The notes: generated by a model from the letters alone, not told the origin. A stretch of 35,468 nt of DNA from Deltaproteobacteria bacterium (GCA_005879805.1 VBKL01000106.1:1-35468), one strand, 5' to 3'. Positions 23,943 to 33,075 are shown, counted from the first letter of the stretch. Made by a program: numbers and translations.

Positions 23943-24088
23943 AACGGCTCGACGACACCGATCTGGCCGTGAACAAGATCCCGACCCCGCTCGCCTACGC
24001 GGACAACCTCTATTTCTTCCGCGAGCACGTCGACGTCGTGCGGCGGCGCATCGTTCGCCGCCTCAATGGCGATTCCGCGGAGGTGTGA
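23936..24088 (+). pseudogene. Out-of-frame remnant of the TAXI protein C-terminal tail
   Basis: This 50-residue open frame begins at ATG 23936, overlapping the TAXI stop by seven bases. It reads MLKRLDDTDLAVNKIPTPLA, then YADNLYFFREHVDVVRRRIV and onward to a TGA at 24086-24088. The pattern (LDxxDxxVNKIPxPLAYADxLYxxRxHVDxVRRRI) is the usual cytoplasmic tail of long, membrane-anchored TAXI proteins. The intervening second membrane region is absent, and the tail is out of frame with the binding domain. It could be translated as a tiny separate peptide by coupling, but it is more simply the scar of an internal deletion with a frameshift. Confidence 0.65.
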
Positions 24089-24094
24089 CCCGCT

Positions 24095-26416
24095 TCACAG
24101 CTCGAGGTGCCGCAACCGCAGCGAGTTGAAGATGACCGAGACGGAGCTGAAGCTCATCGCGGCGCTGGCGATCATCGGCGAGAGCAGGAGCCCCGCGAAG
24201 GGATAGAGGACGCCGGCGGCGAGCGGTACGCCGACCACGTTGTAGGCGAAGGCCCAGAACAGGTTCTGGCGGATGTTCCGCAACGTTCCCTGGGAAAGTC
24301 GCCGCGCCCGGAGGAGACCGCGCAGGTCACCCTTGACGAGGACGATCCCGGCGCTCTCCATCGCCACATCGGTACCCGTTCCCATGGCGATGCCCACGTC
24401 GGCAACGGCGAGGGCGGGGGCGTCGTTGATCCCGTCGCCTGCCATCGCCACCACGTGTCCCTCACCCCGCAGGCGCGTCACGATCTCGCGCTTGCGCGCC
24501 GGGAGCACCTCGGCCTCGAAGGACTCGATGCCGAGCTTGCGCGCGACGACCTCGGCCGTCGTCCGTCCATCACCCGTCAGCATGACGACGTGGACGCCGT
24601 CCTCTCGGAGTGCCCGCACCGCTTCGGCCGCGGTGGGCTTGATGGGATCCGCGACCGCGAGCAGGCCCGCGGGTCTGCCATCGAGCGCGACGAGAAAAAC
24701 CGTATCGCCGCCCGCCCGCAGTTGCTCGGCGCGGCCAGCGAGGGCGGAAGCGTCGATGCCCAGCTCTGCGAAGAGCGCAGCATTGCCCAGGGCGACCCGG
24801 TGCCCTTGGGCCGTGCCCGCGATCCCTTTTCCTGGAAGAGCGCGAAATTCTCCGCCGTGCCCCGGGACAGTGCCGCGCTCGCGCGCTCCCTCGACCACCG
24901 CATTCGACAGCGGGTGCTCGCTGGACCGCGCCAGGCCCGCGGCGATGCGGAGCACGTCGCGCTCGTCCATGCCTTCTGACGGCTCGACCGCGACGAGCCG
25001 CGGCTTTCCCTCCGTGAGCGTGCCCGTCTTGTCCACCACCAGCGTATCGACCTTCTCGAATCGCTCCAGCGCTTCGGCGTTGCGGACGAGCACGCCCGCC
25101 GCTGCGCCCCGGCCGGTCGCGACCAGGATGCTCATCGGTGTGGCGAGTCCGAGCGCGCAAGGACAGGCGATGATCAGCACCGCGACCGCATTCACGATCG
25201 CGTACGCGACCCGCGGCTCGGGTCCGAGGAGGAACCACACGACCGAGGTGACGGCCGCCGCCGCGATCACCATCGGCACGAACCACGCCGCCACGCGATC
25301 CGCGATCCGCTGGATGGGCGCGCGGGTCCGCTGTGCCTCCGCCACCATGCGGACGATCTGGGCGAGCAGCGTGGCCTCGCCGACGCGCTCCGCGCGGAGC
25401 ACGAAGCTGCCGTTCCCGTTCACCGTTCCGCCGATCACCCGGGTCCCGGGCCCCTTTTCGAGAGGAATCGGTTCGCCGGTGAGCATCGACTCGTCGATGC
25501 TGCTCTGGCCCTCGATCACGATGCCGTCCACCGGGACCTTCTCGCCCGGCCGGACGCGCAACAGATCGCCCGCTTGCACCTTTTCGAGCGGCACGTCGGC
25601 CTCGGTTCCGCCGGCGGAAAGGCGCCGGGCCGTCTTCGGGGCGAGCCCGAGCAGCGCCCGCAGCGCTTCGCGAGTCCGCGCACGGGCGCGCAACTCCAGC
25701 ACCTGACCGAGCAGCACGAGCGAGACGATGACGGCGGCAGGCTCGAAATAGACGGGTACCGTGCCGTGTTGCCGCATCGAAGCCGGGAAGACCCCGGGCG
25801 CGACCGTGCCGACGACGCTGTAGAGGTATGCGACCCCGGTCCCAAGGGCGATGAGGGTGAACATGTTCGGGCTGCGGTTCCTCACCGAGGCCGCGCCGCG
25901 CTCGAGGAGGGGCCAGCCGGCCCAGACTACCGCCGGCGTCGCGAGCACGAGCTCCATCCAGGGGAGCCACTGTCCCAGAGCGTCCTGCAGCGGCATGCCC
26001 GGCAACAGATCGGACATACCGAGCAGGAAGATCGGCACGGTGAAGAGGAGGCTCCCGCGGAACCGCCGGCCCATGTCGAGAAGCTCGGGGTTGTGCTCGC
26101 CGGCCGATCCGACGCTCACCGTCTTCGGTTCGAGCGCCATGCCGCACTTCGGGCACGGACCCGGGCCGTCCGCCTCGACCTCGGGGTCCATCGGGCAGAT
26201 CCATTTCGTCCCGGTAGGCGCGGCCGCGGGTGCTGTCGGCTCTCCGAGAAATCGCTCCGGATCGGCCTCGAACTTCGCCTTGCACGAGGGACTGCAGAAA
26301 CCGATCTCCTGGCCCCGGTAGATCGCCTTGCCGCCGCGAGGATTGCCGAGATCGACCGTCATGCCGCACACGGGATCGATCCCGGGGACCGGAGCTCTGG
26401 AGAGCGCCCCGGTCAC
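24095..26416 (-). CDS. copA: Copper-translocating P1B-type ATPase (CopA type)
   Basis: 773-residue Cu(I) exporter. The start is GTG 26416, which overlaps the Lgt-like stop as GTGA; the longer frame to 26587 is antisense-like shadow. Domain order: YHS domain ([10 protein letters not shown] with Cys17, [17 protein letters not shown]), heavy-metal-binding domain ([27 protein letters not shown]), then P-type core with eight helices, TGEP actuator loop, metal site Cys418-Pro419-Cys420, phosphorylated Asp462 in DKTGT, and hinge [10 protein letters not shown]. Helix 7 ([16 protein letters not shown]) and helix 8 ([19 protein letters not shown]) carry the YN and MxxSS features of P1B-1 Cu(I) pumps. 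Instead of HMA domains, YHS plus HMBD load the metal. It is the last gene of the copper operon, overlapping its upstream neighbour. Confidence 0.95.
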   Translation of the reverse strand: MTGALSRAPVPGIDPVCGMTVDLGNPRGGKAIYRGQEIGFCSPSCKAKFEADPERFLGEPTAPAAAPTGTKWICPMDPEVEADGPGPCPKCGMALEPKTVSVGSAGEHNPELLDMGRRFRGSLLFTVPIFLLGMSDLLPGMPLQDALGQWLPWMELVLATPAVVWAGWPLLERGAASVRNRSPNMFTLIALGTGVAYLYSVVGTVAPGVFPASMRQHGTVPVYFEPAAVIVSLVLLGQVLELRARARTREALRALLGLAPKTARRLSAGGTEADVPLEKVQAGDLLRVRPGEKVPVDGIVIEGQSSIDESMLTGEPIPLEKGPGTRVIGGTVNGNGSFVLRAERVGEATLLAQIVRMVAEAQRTRAPIQRIADRVAAWFVPMVIAAAAVTSVVWFLLGPEPRVAYAIVNAVAVLIIACPCALGLATPMSILVATGRGAAAGVLVRNAEALERFEKVDTLVVDKTGTLTEGKPRLVAVEPSEGMDERDVLRIAAGLARSSEHPLSNAVVEGARERGTVPGHGGEFRALPGKGIAGTAQGHRVALGNAALFAELGIDASALAGRAEQLRAGGDTVFLVALDGRPAGLLAVADPIKPTAAEAVRALREDGVHVVMLTGDGRTTAEVVARKLGIESFEAEVLPARKREIVTRLRGEGHVVAMAGDGINDAPALAVADVGIAMGTGTDVAMESAGIVLVKGDLRGLLRARRLSQGTLRNIRQNLFWAFAYNVVGVPLAAGVLYPFAGLLLSPMIASAAMSFSSVSVIFNSLRLRHLEL

Positions 26417-27195
26417 GCCGGCGGCCCGGCGACGCGTGGGCGCGCGCGTCGCAGCGCGGGAGCGACGACCCAGAGGCCCCAGACCACGAGTGCGATGCAC
26501 GCATACTGCGCCGGCGTCAGTCCGAGATAGCGCGCGTCCACGTAGCCGAGATCGCGGGCACGAAGGAAGTCGAGCAGGAAGCGGCACGTTCCGTACAGCA
26601 GCGCGACGACGCCGAGGAGCCTCCCCTGAAGCTCGGCGCGGTTGCGCAACACGTGGACGACCAAGGTGATCGCGGCGAGGACCAAGGCGTCATACAAGCC
26701 CAGGTCGTAGCGGGGACCGCCGGGGAAGTCCACGGCGAGGAAGAAGTGCGTCGGAATGCCGGGGTGATCGTGGACGGCGAAGCAACCGAGCCGCGCGATC
26801 GCCCACCCCGGCGGCAGCGCGATCGCGAACGAGTCGGCGTAAGGCGCGAAGCGGAGCCCGCGGTGGCGCAAGTACAAGATGCACGCGATCAGGCCGCCGA
26901 GGACGCCGCCCGTGGAAGAAAGGCCGTCCCAGAACTTGAGCAGCTGCAGCGGACCGTTCTCGCGCAACTCCTCGGGGTGGTACGCGAGGACGTGGACGAG
27001 GTGCGCGCCGACCAATCCACCGAGGAGCGCCCAGCCGGCGAGCTTCTCCACCGGCTCGGGATCGAGACCGCTGCGGCGCGCCGTTCGGACGAGGAGCCAC
27101 GACGCCAGCCACACCCCCGTCGCCGAGAGAACGCCGAAGGGCTGGATGGTCACCGGCCCGAGGTGGAGAGGCGGAACCACGAAGTAGGGAATCAA
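26413..27195 (-). CDS. Lgt-family membrane protein with altered active site
   Basis: 260-residue seven-helix protein of the prolipoprotein diacylglyceryl transferase family, which normally attaches diacylglycerol to lipoprotein cysteines. Alignment by eye with E. coli Lgt keeps Arg143 (here Arg135), Gly154 (Gly146), Tyr235 (Tyr201) and Arg239 (Arg205). It changes Tyr26 to Phe20, His103 to Thr95 (SSTGG instead of SFHGG), Asn146 to Cys138 ([13 protein letters not shown] instead of GRLGNFINGELWG), Glu151 to Asp143 and Glu243 to Asp209. His103 and Asn146 are reported to be essential in E. coli, so normal activity is doubtful. The start is TTG 27195 in a TTGA overlap with cusA; it overlaps copA by four bases. 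Its place inside a copper operon suggests a metal or envelope-lipid role. E. coli numbering is from memory. Confidence 0.82.
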   Translation of the reverse strand: MIPYFVVPPLHLGPVTIQPFGVLSATGVWLASWLLVRTARRSGLDPEPVEKLAGWALLGGLVGAHLVHVLAYHPEELRENGPLQLLKFWDGLSSTGGVLGGLIACILYLRHRGLRFAPYADSFAIALPPGWAIARLGCFAVHDHPGIPTHFFLAVDFPGGPRYDLGLYDALVLAAITLVVHVLRNRAELQGRLLGVVALLYGTCRFLLDFLRARDLGYVDARYLGLTPAQYACIALVVWGLWVVAPALRRARPRVAGPPA

Positions 27196-30100
27196 ACCGC
27201 GCCCTCCGGGGCAGCCGCCGCGAGATGCCGTCCCTTCCAGACGAGGTACAGCGCCGGATACACGACCAGCTCTAGCAGAGCGGAGGTTACGACGCCGCCG
27301 ACCATCGGCGCGGCGATGCGTTTCATCACATCGGCTCCCGTCCCGGTCGACCAGAGCACCGGCAGAAGTCCCGCGAGGATCGTCGCCACCGTCATGATCT
27401 TCGGGCGGATACGCTTCACCGCTCCCGCCACCACGGCCTCCCGGGCCTCCGCGCTGGTCCGTGGCCGGTGCTCCTTCCAGGCGAGGTCGAGGTACAGCAG
27501 CATGATGATTCCCGTCTCGGCGTCCAGGCCGGCGAGAGCGATGAGCCCCACCCAGACCGCGACCGACATGTTGTAGCCGAGCAACCAGAGGAGCCAGAAG
27601 GCGCCGACCAGCGAGAAGGGCACGGCGAGCATGACGAGGAGCGCTTCCACCGCGCTCCTCGAGTTGACGTAGAGGAGCAGGAAGATGATCGCCAGCGTGA
27701 GCGGAACCACGATGGCGAGCCGCGCTTTGGCACGCTCGAGATAGCGGTACTGCCCGGCCCAGTCGAGCCGGTAGCCGGGCGGCAAGTGGACCTTGTCAGC
27801 GACGGCCTTCTTCGCGTCGCGCACGTAATCGTCGATGGGCCGGCTGGTGTCCGCGAAGACGTATCCCGCAAGCCGTCCGTTCTCGTCGCGCAACATGGAG
27901 GGTCCGGAGCGCAGCTTGAGATTCGCCACCTGGCCGAGCGAGATCTGCGCTCCGGTCATGGTCGCCACGCGTACGCGGCCGAGCGCATTGAGGTCGGAGC
28001 GGAAATCGCGCGCATACCGGACGGTGACCGGATACCGCTCGCGGCCCTCCACGGTGGTGGAGACGGTCAGGCCGCCGACCGCCGTTTCGACCACGTCCTC
28101 GACCTCGCCGACGTTGAGGCCGTAGCGCGCGGCGCGATCGCGGTCGACGTCGAAATCGAGGAAGTACCCGCCGCCGATGCGCTCGGAAAACGCGCTGCGC
28201 GTTCCGGGAACCTCGAGCAGCGCTGCTTCGACCTCGGCGCCGATCCGATCGATCTCCTTGGTGTCGGGTCCGAGCACGAGCACGCCGAGAGGACTGCGCA
28301 CTCCCGTCGCGAGCATCTCGGTGCGAGTCTGGATGGGCATCCACCAGACGTTGGGCATGCCGGCGAACTGCATGGCGGAGTCCAGCTTGCGCACGAGGCC
28401 GTCCCAGTCTTCGCCCTTGGGCCAGTCCTTTGGATCCTTGAGCGTCACCATCGTTTCGAACATCGAGAGCGGAGCGGGATCGGTGGGCGAATCGAACCGG
28501 CCCGCCTTGCCGAACACCCGCTCCACCTCGGGGAAGCGGCGCAGCACTTGATCCTGCCGCTGCAGTACGTCGCTTGCCGAGGCATCGCTCATGCCCGGGA
28601 CGCTCGAGGGCATGTAGAGGAGGGTGCCTTCGTTCAAAGGCGGCATGAACTCGCTGCCCAGGGCGCGCACGATCGGAACGGTGATCGCCATGAGCACGAT
28701 CGCCGCGACGATGACCGGCCAGCGGTACCGGAGCGCGAATCGACAGACGGGATCGTAGATGCGAACGAGCGCTCGCGAGATCGGGTTGCGCTCCTCCGGA
28801 CGGATGTGCCCGCGGATGAAGGTGGTGGCGATCGCCGGCACCAGGGTCACCGAGAGCAGCGCGGCGAAGGCCATGGAAAACGTCTTGGTCCACGCGAGAG
28901 GCGAGAAGAGGCGACCCTCCGCTCCCTCCAGCGTGAAGACCGGGAGGAAGCCCACGGTGATGACGAGGAGCGAGAAGAAGATCGGCCGGCCCACCTCCTG
29001 GAGCGCGGAGATGACGATCTCGCTACGCACGACGCCGGCAGCCGCTGTTTCCAACTTCTTATGGACGTTCTCCACCACGATGATCGCCGCGTCGACCATC
29101 GCCCCGATGGCGATGGCGATCCCTCCGAGCGACATGATGTTCGCGGTGAGCCCCATCTGCTTCATGGGGATGAAGGCGAGGACGACGGCGACGGGAAGGA
29201 GCAGCGCGGGGACCAGGGTCGAGCGGAAGTGGAGCAGGAAGAGGAGGATCACGAGGGTGACGACGATCAGCTCCTCGATCAGCGTGAGGCGCAGCGTGTC
29301 GATGCTGCGCCGGATGAGGGTCGATCGGTCATAGGTCGGGACGATGGTGACCCCAGGCGGAAGCGCGGGCCGCAGCTCCTCGATGCGGGCCTTCACCGCG
29401 TCGATGACTTGCAGCGCATTGGTGCCGGAGCGCGCGACGACCACGCCGCCGACCACCTCGCCCTCGCCGTCGAGATCGGCGAGGCCGCGCCGCTGCGCAG
29501 GACCGATGCGGACGGCGGCGACGTCGCGCAGAGCGATGGGCGTCCCCTGGTGCGCTCCGAGGACCACCTTTTCCAGATCGCGCGGGTCTTTCACGTAGCC
29601 TCGCCCGCGCACGTAATGCTCGGTGCCGCTCACCTCGAGGATCCGTCCCCCGACCTGGGCGTTCGACATCCGCACCGCGTCCACCACCCGGGAAAGCGGG
29701 ATCCCGAGCGCCGCCAGTCGATCGGGGTCCAGGTCGACCTGGTACTCCTTGACGAAGCCGCCGACGGTCGCGACTTCGGAGACCCCCGGCACCGCCTGCA
29801 GCGCGTAGCGGACGTTCCAGTCCTGCAGCGACTGGAGCTGTTGCAGCGTTTGCTGGCCGGTCTTGTCGACCAGGGCATATTCGAAAACCCAGCCGACGCC
29901 GGTAGCGTCGGGGCCGAGGATGGGCAGAACTCCCTGGGGCAGCCGCGTCGAGATCGTCGAGAGCTTCTCGAGCACCCGGCTGCGCGCCCAGTAGAGATCC
30001 GTGCCCTCCTCGAAAATCACGTTCACGAACGACATCCCGAACATCGTGAATCCGCGGACCGCGGTGACGCGGGGCGATCCGAGCATCGAGCTGACCACCG

Positions 30101-30302
30101 GGTAGGTGATGTTGTCCTCGACCAGATCCGGCGCGCGCCCCATCCACTCGGAGAAGATGGTTACTTGCACGTCGGAGAGATCCGGCACTGCGTCTAGCGC
30201 GGTCGTGCGAAGCGCCAAGGCGCCCCACGCGGTGGCGAGACCCACGAGGAGCAGCGTCGCGAGCCGGTTCCGGGCGCACCAGGCGATGATCGCGGCGATC
30301 AC
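27192..30302 (-). CDS. cusA: CusA-type heavy-metal RND efflux pump
   Basis: 1036-residue RND transporter of the HME family exporting Cu(I) and Ag(I) from periplasm to outside. I choose GTG 30302, whose GTGA overlaps the cusB stop and gives the standard beginning VIAAIIAWCARNRLATLLL; the frame opens at GTG 30314. Helix 4 carries a single proton-relay Asp404 (GAMVDAAIIVVENVHKKLE), the pattern of monovalent-metal CusA, not the paired Asp of drug pumps. Met-lined features are present: NEGTLLYMPSSVPGMS, PAPLSMFETMVTLK and VWWMPIQTRTEMLATGVRSPLGV, corresponding to the Met573/623/672 relay. The C-terminal block AGLDAETGIIMLLYLDLAW is complete. The start sits inside the cusB end, so CusB and CusA are made in step. 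Confidence 0.95.
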   Translation of the reverse strand: MIAAIIAWCARNRLATLLLVGLATAWGALALRTTALDAVPDLSDVQVTIFSEWMGRAPDLVEDNITYPVVSSMLGSPRVTAVRGFTMFGMSFVNVIFEEGTDLYWARSRVLEKLSTISTRLPQGVLPILGPDATGVGWVFEYALVDKTGQQTLQQLQSLQDWNVRYALQAVPGVSEVATVGGFVKEYQVDLDPDRLAALGIPLSRVVDAVRMSNAQVGGRILEVSGTEHYVRGRGYVKDPRDLEKVVLGAHQGTPIALRDVAAVRIGPAQRRGLADLDGEGEVVGGVVVARSGTNALQVIDAVKARIEELRPALPPGVTIVPTYDRSTLIRRSIDTLRLTLIEELIVVTLVILLFLLHFRSTLVPALLLPVAVVLAFIPMKQMGLTANIMSLGGIAIAIGAMVDAAIIVVENVHKKLETAAAGVVRSEIVISALQEVGRPIFFSLLVITVGFLPVFTLEGAEGRLFSPLAWTKTFSMAFAALLSVTLVPAIATTFIRGHIRPEERNPISRALVRIYDPVCRFALRYRWPVIVAAIVLMAITVPIVRALGSEFMPPLNEGTLLYMPSSVPGMSDASASDVLQRQDQVLRRFPEVERVFGKAGRFDSPTDPAPLSMFETMVTLKDPKDWPKGEDWDGLVRKLDSAMQFAGMPNVWWMPIQTRTEMLATGVRSPLGVLVLGPDTKEIDRIGAEVEAALLEVPGTRSAFSERIGGGYFLDFDVDRDRAARYGLNVGEVEDVVETAVGGLTVSTTVEGRERYPVTVRYARDFRSDLNALGRVRVATMTGAQISLGQVANLKLRSGPSMLRDENGRLAGYVFADTSRPIDDYVRDAKKAVADKVHLPPGYRLDWAGQYRYLERAKARLAIVVPLTLAIIFLLLYVNSRSAVEALLVMLAVPFSLVGAFWLLWLLGYNMSVAVWVGLIALAGLDAETGIIMLLYLDLAWKEHRPRTSAEAREAVVAGAVKRIRPKIMTVATILAGLLPVLWSTGTGADVMKRIAAPMVGGVVTSALLELVVYPALYLVWKGRHLAAAAPEGAV

Positions 30303-31744
30303 GGCTGTCCCCACCTCGGCAACACACCGCGAAGCTGCGCTTCGCTAGAGAGCAGGAACGTGGCCTGGGTCGCGACTTCGTCGCCCTCATCCACCCCGGC
30401 GAGCACTTCGTCGTAATCCCCTGCGAGCGCGCCGACCCTGACCTCCATCGCCTGCAACTGCCCCTCGCCGCGCTTGACGAAGGCGTAGCGGTGCTCGCCC
30501 GAGGCGAGGAGCGCGTTGTCCGGCACGGCGAGGCGATTTCCCAACGGAACTTCCACGTGCACGTCGACGAACATCCCCGGCTTGAAGGCGAAGCGGGCAT
30601 TGGGAAACGAGAGCCTCGCGCGTACCGACCGCGTCCTCTCTTCCACCGTCGGATAGACGAACTGCACGGTGCCCTTCCAGGTGGCGTCGCCCGCCCAGGG
30701 CAACTTCATCGTCGCTGGCTGGCCGCTTTGCACGTAGGGAGCGTCGGACTCGAAAAGCTCGGCGATCACCCAGATGCGGCCCAGGTTACCGATTCGGTAG
30801 AGGACCATTCCCGGCATTGCCCGCGTCCCCGCCACCACGTTCTTCTCCAGCACCACGCCGGCCCGGGGGCTGTGGATGGTGACGCGCGGCTCGGCCCTTC
30901 CGCCGGAGCGCAGCGCGGCGATTTGCGCGCTGGAGAGGCCCCAGACCCGGAGCCGCTCTTCAGCGGCGCGCACGAGCTGCTCGCTTCCGCCGGCGCCCTG
31001 GCTGCGCAGGGCCACCAGGTAATCCTGCTGGGCGGAGAGGAGGTCGGGGCTGTAGAGCACGAGCAGCGGCTGTCCCTCCTTGACGGGCTGGCCGGTGTGA
31101 TCGACGAGCAGCTTCTCGACGAACGCGTCGTACTTGAGCACCACGTCGCCGACCTGCGTCTCGTCGACCTCCACGCGGCCGGGCGCGCGCAGCGACAAAG
31201 ACAAGGGCCGCCGCGCGACCTTCGCGTAGACGACGCCGATGAGCTGCTGCCGCTCCGGCGTCATCTCCAGCATGTGGGGGCCGCTTTCGCGAACGGACCC
31301 GCCTCCGTGCGACTGCACCGTGTATCCGTTGCGCGGAGGAGAGACCTTGAGCTTCACCTCGGCGGGCGCGTGTCCGGGCGCCTCGATGCCGACGGTGACG
31401 TACCAGTCGCCGAGCATGGCGAGGCCATAGCTCACGTCGTACTTGCCGCCGCCGAGCGGCTTCGAGTCGCCGTTGCCCTTCATCTCCGGCATCGCGCCCA
31501 TCGCGGGCATGTCGTACACGAGCGCGACGCGGGCGCCGTCGACCGGCTTGTCCTGGGAGTCCCGCACGTCGACGTGGAGGACGTTCTCGCCCGCCCGGGG
31601 CGGATCGGGATCGATCGCGATCCGCACCACGAAATCGCCGGCGTGGAGCCCCTCCGGCGGCTTGGATCGGGTGCATCCTCCGGCGACCAAGGCAAGCGCG
31701 GCGATGAAGCACGGCCATCGCCAGCGAAACGGCACTACCAGCAT
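30299..31744 (-). CDS. cusB: CusB-type metal efflux adaptor with N-terminal YtkA-like domain
   Basis: 481-residue adaptor. Lipoprotein signal: MLVVPFRWRWPCFIAALALVAGGC with Cys24. Residues about 37-134 form an extra YtkA/FixH-like beta-sandwich (GDFVVRIAIDPDPPRAGENVLHVDVRD; Met-rich DMPAMGAMPEM with Met79, 82, 85 and 88; GDWYVTVGIEAPG), a domain seen in periplasmic copper proteins. The adaptor body follows: IGVVYAKVARRPLSLSLRAPGRV, DAFVEKLLVDHTGQPVKEGQPLLVLYSPDLLSAQQDYL, hairpin, then RVTIHSPRAGVVLEKNVV, PATMKLPWAGDATWKGTVQFVYP and the GDYDEVLAGVDEGDEVATQ end. CAGGAG lies eight bases before ATG 31744. The fused Met-rich domain probably captures Cu(I) before handing it to CusA. No CusC-type channel is encoded with it. 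Confidence 0.93.
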   Translation of the reverse strand: MLVVPFRWRWPCFIAALALVAGGCTRSKPPEGLHAGDFVVRIAIDPDPPRAGENVLHVDVRDSQDKPVDGARVALVYDMPAMGAMPEMKGNGDSKPLGGGKYDVSYGLAMLGDWYVTVGIEAPGHAPAEVKLKVSPPRNGYTVQSHGGGSVRESGPHMLEMTPERQQLIGVVYAKVARRPLSLSLRAPGRVEVDETQVGDVVLKYDAFVEKLLVDHTGQPVKEGQPLLVLYSPDLLSAQQDYLVALRSQGAGGSEQLVRAAEERLRVWGLSSAQIAALRSGGRAEPRVTIHSPRAGVVLEKNVVAGTRAMPGMVLYRIGNLGRIWVIAELFESDAPYVQSGQPATMKLPWAGDATWKGTVQFVYPTVEERTRSVRARLSFPNARFAFKPGMFVDVHVEVPLGNRLAVPDNALLASGEHRYAFVKRGEGQLQAMEVRVGALAGDYDEVLAGVDEGDEVATQATFLLSSEAQLRGVLPRWGQP

Positions 31745-31783
31745 CGACTCACTCCTGCGCGAGCACGACCCCAGGGCGGAGCA

Positions 31784-31803
31784 CCCCGGCGGAGATGCCG
31801 GGG
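31784..31803. promoter_or_regulatory. Hairpin in the leader of cusB
   Basis: CCCCGGC (31784-31790) and GCCGGGG (31797-31803) form a perfect seven-base stem with a six-base loop. It lies in the 85-base gap between the Cys-rich gene stop (31830) and the cusB start (31744). There is no following U-run, so it is more likely an mRNA-stabilising or partial-termination element than a full terminator. It could lower cusB output relative to the upstream gene. Confidence 0.3.
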
Positions 31804-31829
31804 CGCGAGAAGCTCACCTCACCGGGCGC

Positions 31830-32189
31830 TCAGATCAGCAGGGCCAGATGCGCAAGAAATGCGGGAGGACCGGAAGACCGGACGGCGGCGCGGCGCGCGG
31901 GCGGCGATTCGAGGACCAGAGCAAGTGCTGGCTGCGGCGTCTCGAGGGCGACTGCAACCCGCGTGGGCATCGGCACCGGGTCTTGCGCGGAGCGCGCGAC
32001 TCCCTCGACCACGCGGAAGGTACGCTGATCGCAGCACTCTTCGCCGCGGACCTGGGCGCCACCCGCCGCTCCTTCGACGCACCCGAAGATCTCCTGTCCG
32101 GTATGGCGGCAGAAGAGCCTCGTGCTGGTCACCGAAGGGGCGGCCAGGACGGCGAGCAGGGCACACAAGCTGGCAGACCGGCGCAGCAC
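31830..32189 (-). CDS. Small exported Cys-rich protein of a copper operon
   Basis: 119-residue product if started at GTG 32189, giving a clean signal peptide (VLRRSASLCALLAVLAAPSVTS); a TTG at 32225 adds 12 residues that weaken it. Right after the cleavage site comes RLFCRHTGQEIFGC, then a pair of adjacent cysteines (EECCDQR) about 20 residues later. The remainder is Pro/Ala/Val-rich and low in complexity. The CRHTG...C...CC pattern suggests a periplasmic metal-binding or disulphide-linked peptide. I recall similar small proteins in front of Cus-type operons in myxobacteria, but that is from memory. It has no stop-start overlap with cusB but lies directly upstream on the same strand. Function unknown; metal capture or sensing is inferred from position. 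Confidence 0.6.
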   Translation of the reverse strand: MLRRSASLCALLAVLAAPSVTSTRLFCRHTGQEIFGCVEGAAGGAQVRGEECCDQRTFRVVEGVARSAQDPVPMPTRVAVALETPQPALALVLESPPARRAAVRSSGPPAFLAHLALLI

Positions 32190-32226
32190 GGGCGGACGAT
32201 AACCGACCCTCAGGCGAGGTGCCAAT

Positions 32227-33075
32227 TCAATCGAGGTACTTCCCGAGGAGCGGCTTCAGCTTGCGGCGTACCTCGGCGGGAATCCGGGCGCGATCCGACC
32301 AGACGGCGAGGGCCAGCGCCGACTGACAGGAGCAGTCGCCGCCGGCGGCAGCGGCGGGGAGCGCGCGGCGGATGAGAGCGAGCGCGTTCTCGGTGGCGGC
32401 GCGGAGGTGCCCGATGATCTCCTCGAGCAGGTGGACGGCGTCGAGATCGCCCTTGTGCGGCTTCCAGCAATCGTGGTCGGTGACGAGGGCGACGAGCGCG
32501 TAGCAGATCTCCGCTTCGCGAGCGAGCTTGGCCTCCGGCATCACGGTCATGCCGATGAGCTGGGCGTTCCAGACGCGGTGCAATTCGCTCTCGGCGCGGG
32601 TCGAGAACTGCGGACCTTCCATGCAGACGTAGGTACCGCCGTCCGTCGCCGTGCCCGCCGAGAGTAGCGCGCGGCGCAAGCTCGGGCAGAAAGGCGAGGC
32701 CAGTTCCACGTGCACCGCAAGCTCCTCGTAGAACGTTCCCGCGCGCCGGAAGGTGCGGTCGATGATCTGGTCGGGAATGACCAGCGAGCGCGGGACGATG
32801 TCCTCTTGCAGCGATCCCACCGCTCCGCCGGCGAGGATCCGCGTCACGCCGAGCGTCTTCAAGGCGAAGATGTTCGCCCGGTAGGGGACCCGCGAAGGAT
32901 TGAGCATGTGTCCCTCGCCGTGCCTGGCGAGGAGCGCCACCGGGACTCCGCCGATCTCGGTGGTGACGATGGGGCCGCTGGTCGCGCCGAAGGGCGTGTC
33001 GATGCGATGCTCCTCGCCGCCGGAAAGCGCTCCGAGGGCCTCGCCCAGCCCGCTCCCTCCGATGATGCCGATCAC
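32227..33075 (-). CDS. mtnP: S-methyl-5'-thioadenosine phosphorylase
   Basis: 282-residue cytoplasmic enzyme that splits 5'-methylthioadenosine with phosphate into adenine and 5-methylthioribose-1-phosphate, in methionine salvage. It has the phosphate loop IGIIGGSGLG, the phosphate-ligand segment ARHGEGHMLNPSRVPYRANIFALKTLGVTRILA, the base-binding segment GGTYVCMEGPQFSTRAES and the EICYALVALVTDHDCW motif typical of MTAP rather than plain purine nucleoside phosphorylase. A second catalytic Asp lies in TDHD. The Cys-containing tail GGDCSCQSAL is unusual for the family. GTG 33075 follows directly on the metallophosphoesterase stop (TGA-GTG), so the two are translated together. The radical SAM enzyme upstream could yield 5'-deoxyadenosine or MTA, which this enzyme would recycle. 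Confidence 0.93.
   Translation of the reverse strand: MIGIIGGSGLGEALGALSGGEEHRIDTPFGATSGPIVTTEIGGVPVALLARHGEGHMLNPSRVPYRANIFALKTLGVTRILAGGAVGSLQEDIVPRSLVIPDQIIDRTFRRAGTFYEELAVHVELASPFCPSLRRALLSAGTATDGGTYVCMEGPQFSTRAESELHRVWNAQLIGMTVMPEAKLAREAEICYALVALVTDHDCWKPHKGDLDAVHLLEEIIGHLRAATENALALIRRALPAAAAGGDCSCQSALALAVWSDRARIPAEVRRKLKPLLGKYLD

Noticed and set aside
26417-26587. N-terminal extension of copA to ATG-type start at 26587
   Set aside because: The extra 57 codons lie inside the Lgt-like gene and give Arg-rich non-homologous sequence; the GTGA overlap at 26416 is a better start.
27468-30197. 909-codon plus-strand open frame opposite cusA
   Set aside because: It is antisense to a complete CusA with all family motifs; its product is Asp/Glu/Arg/His-rich low-complexity, typical of G+C-rich shadows.
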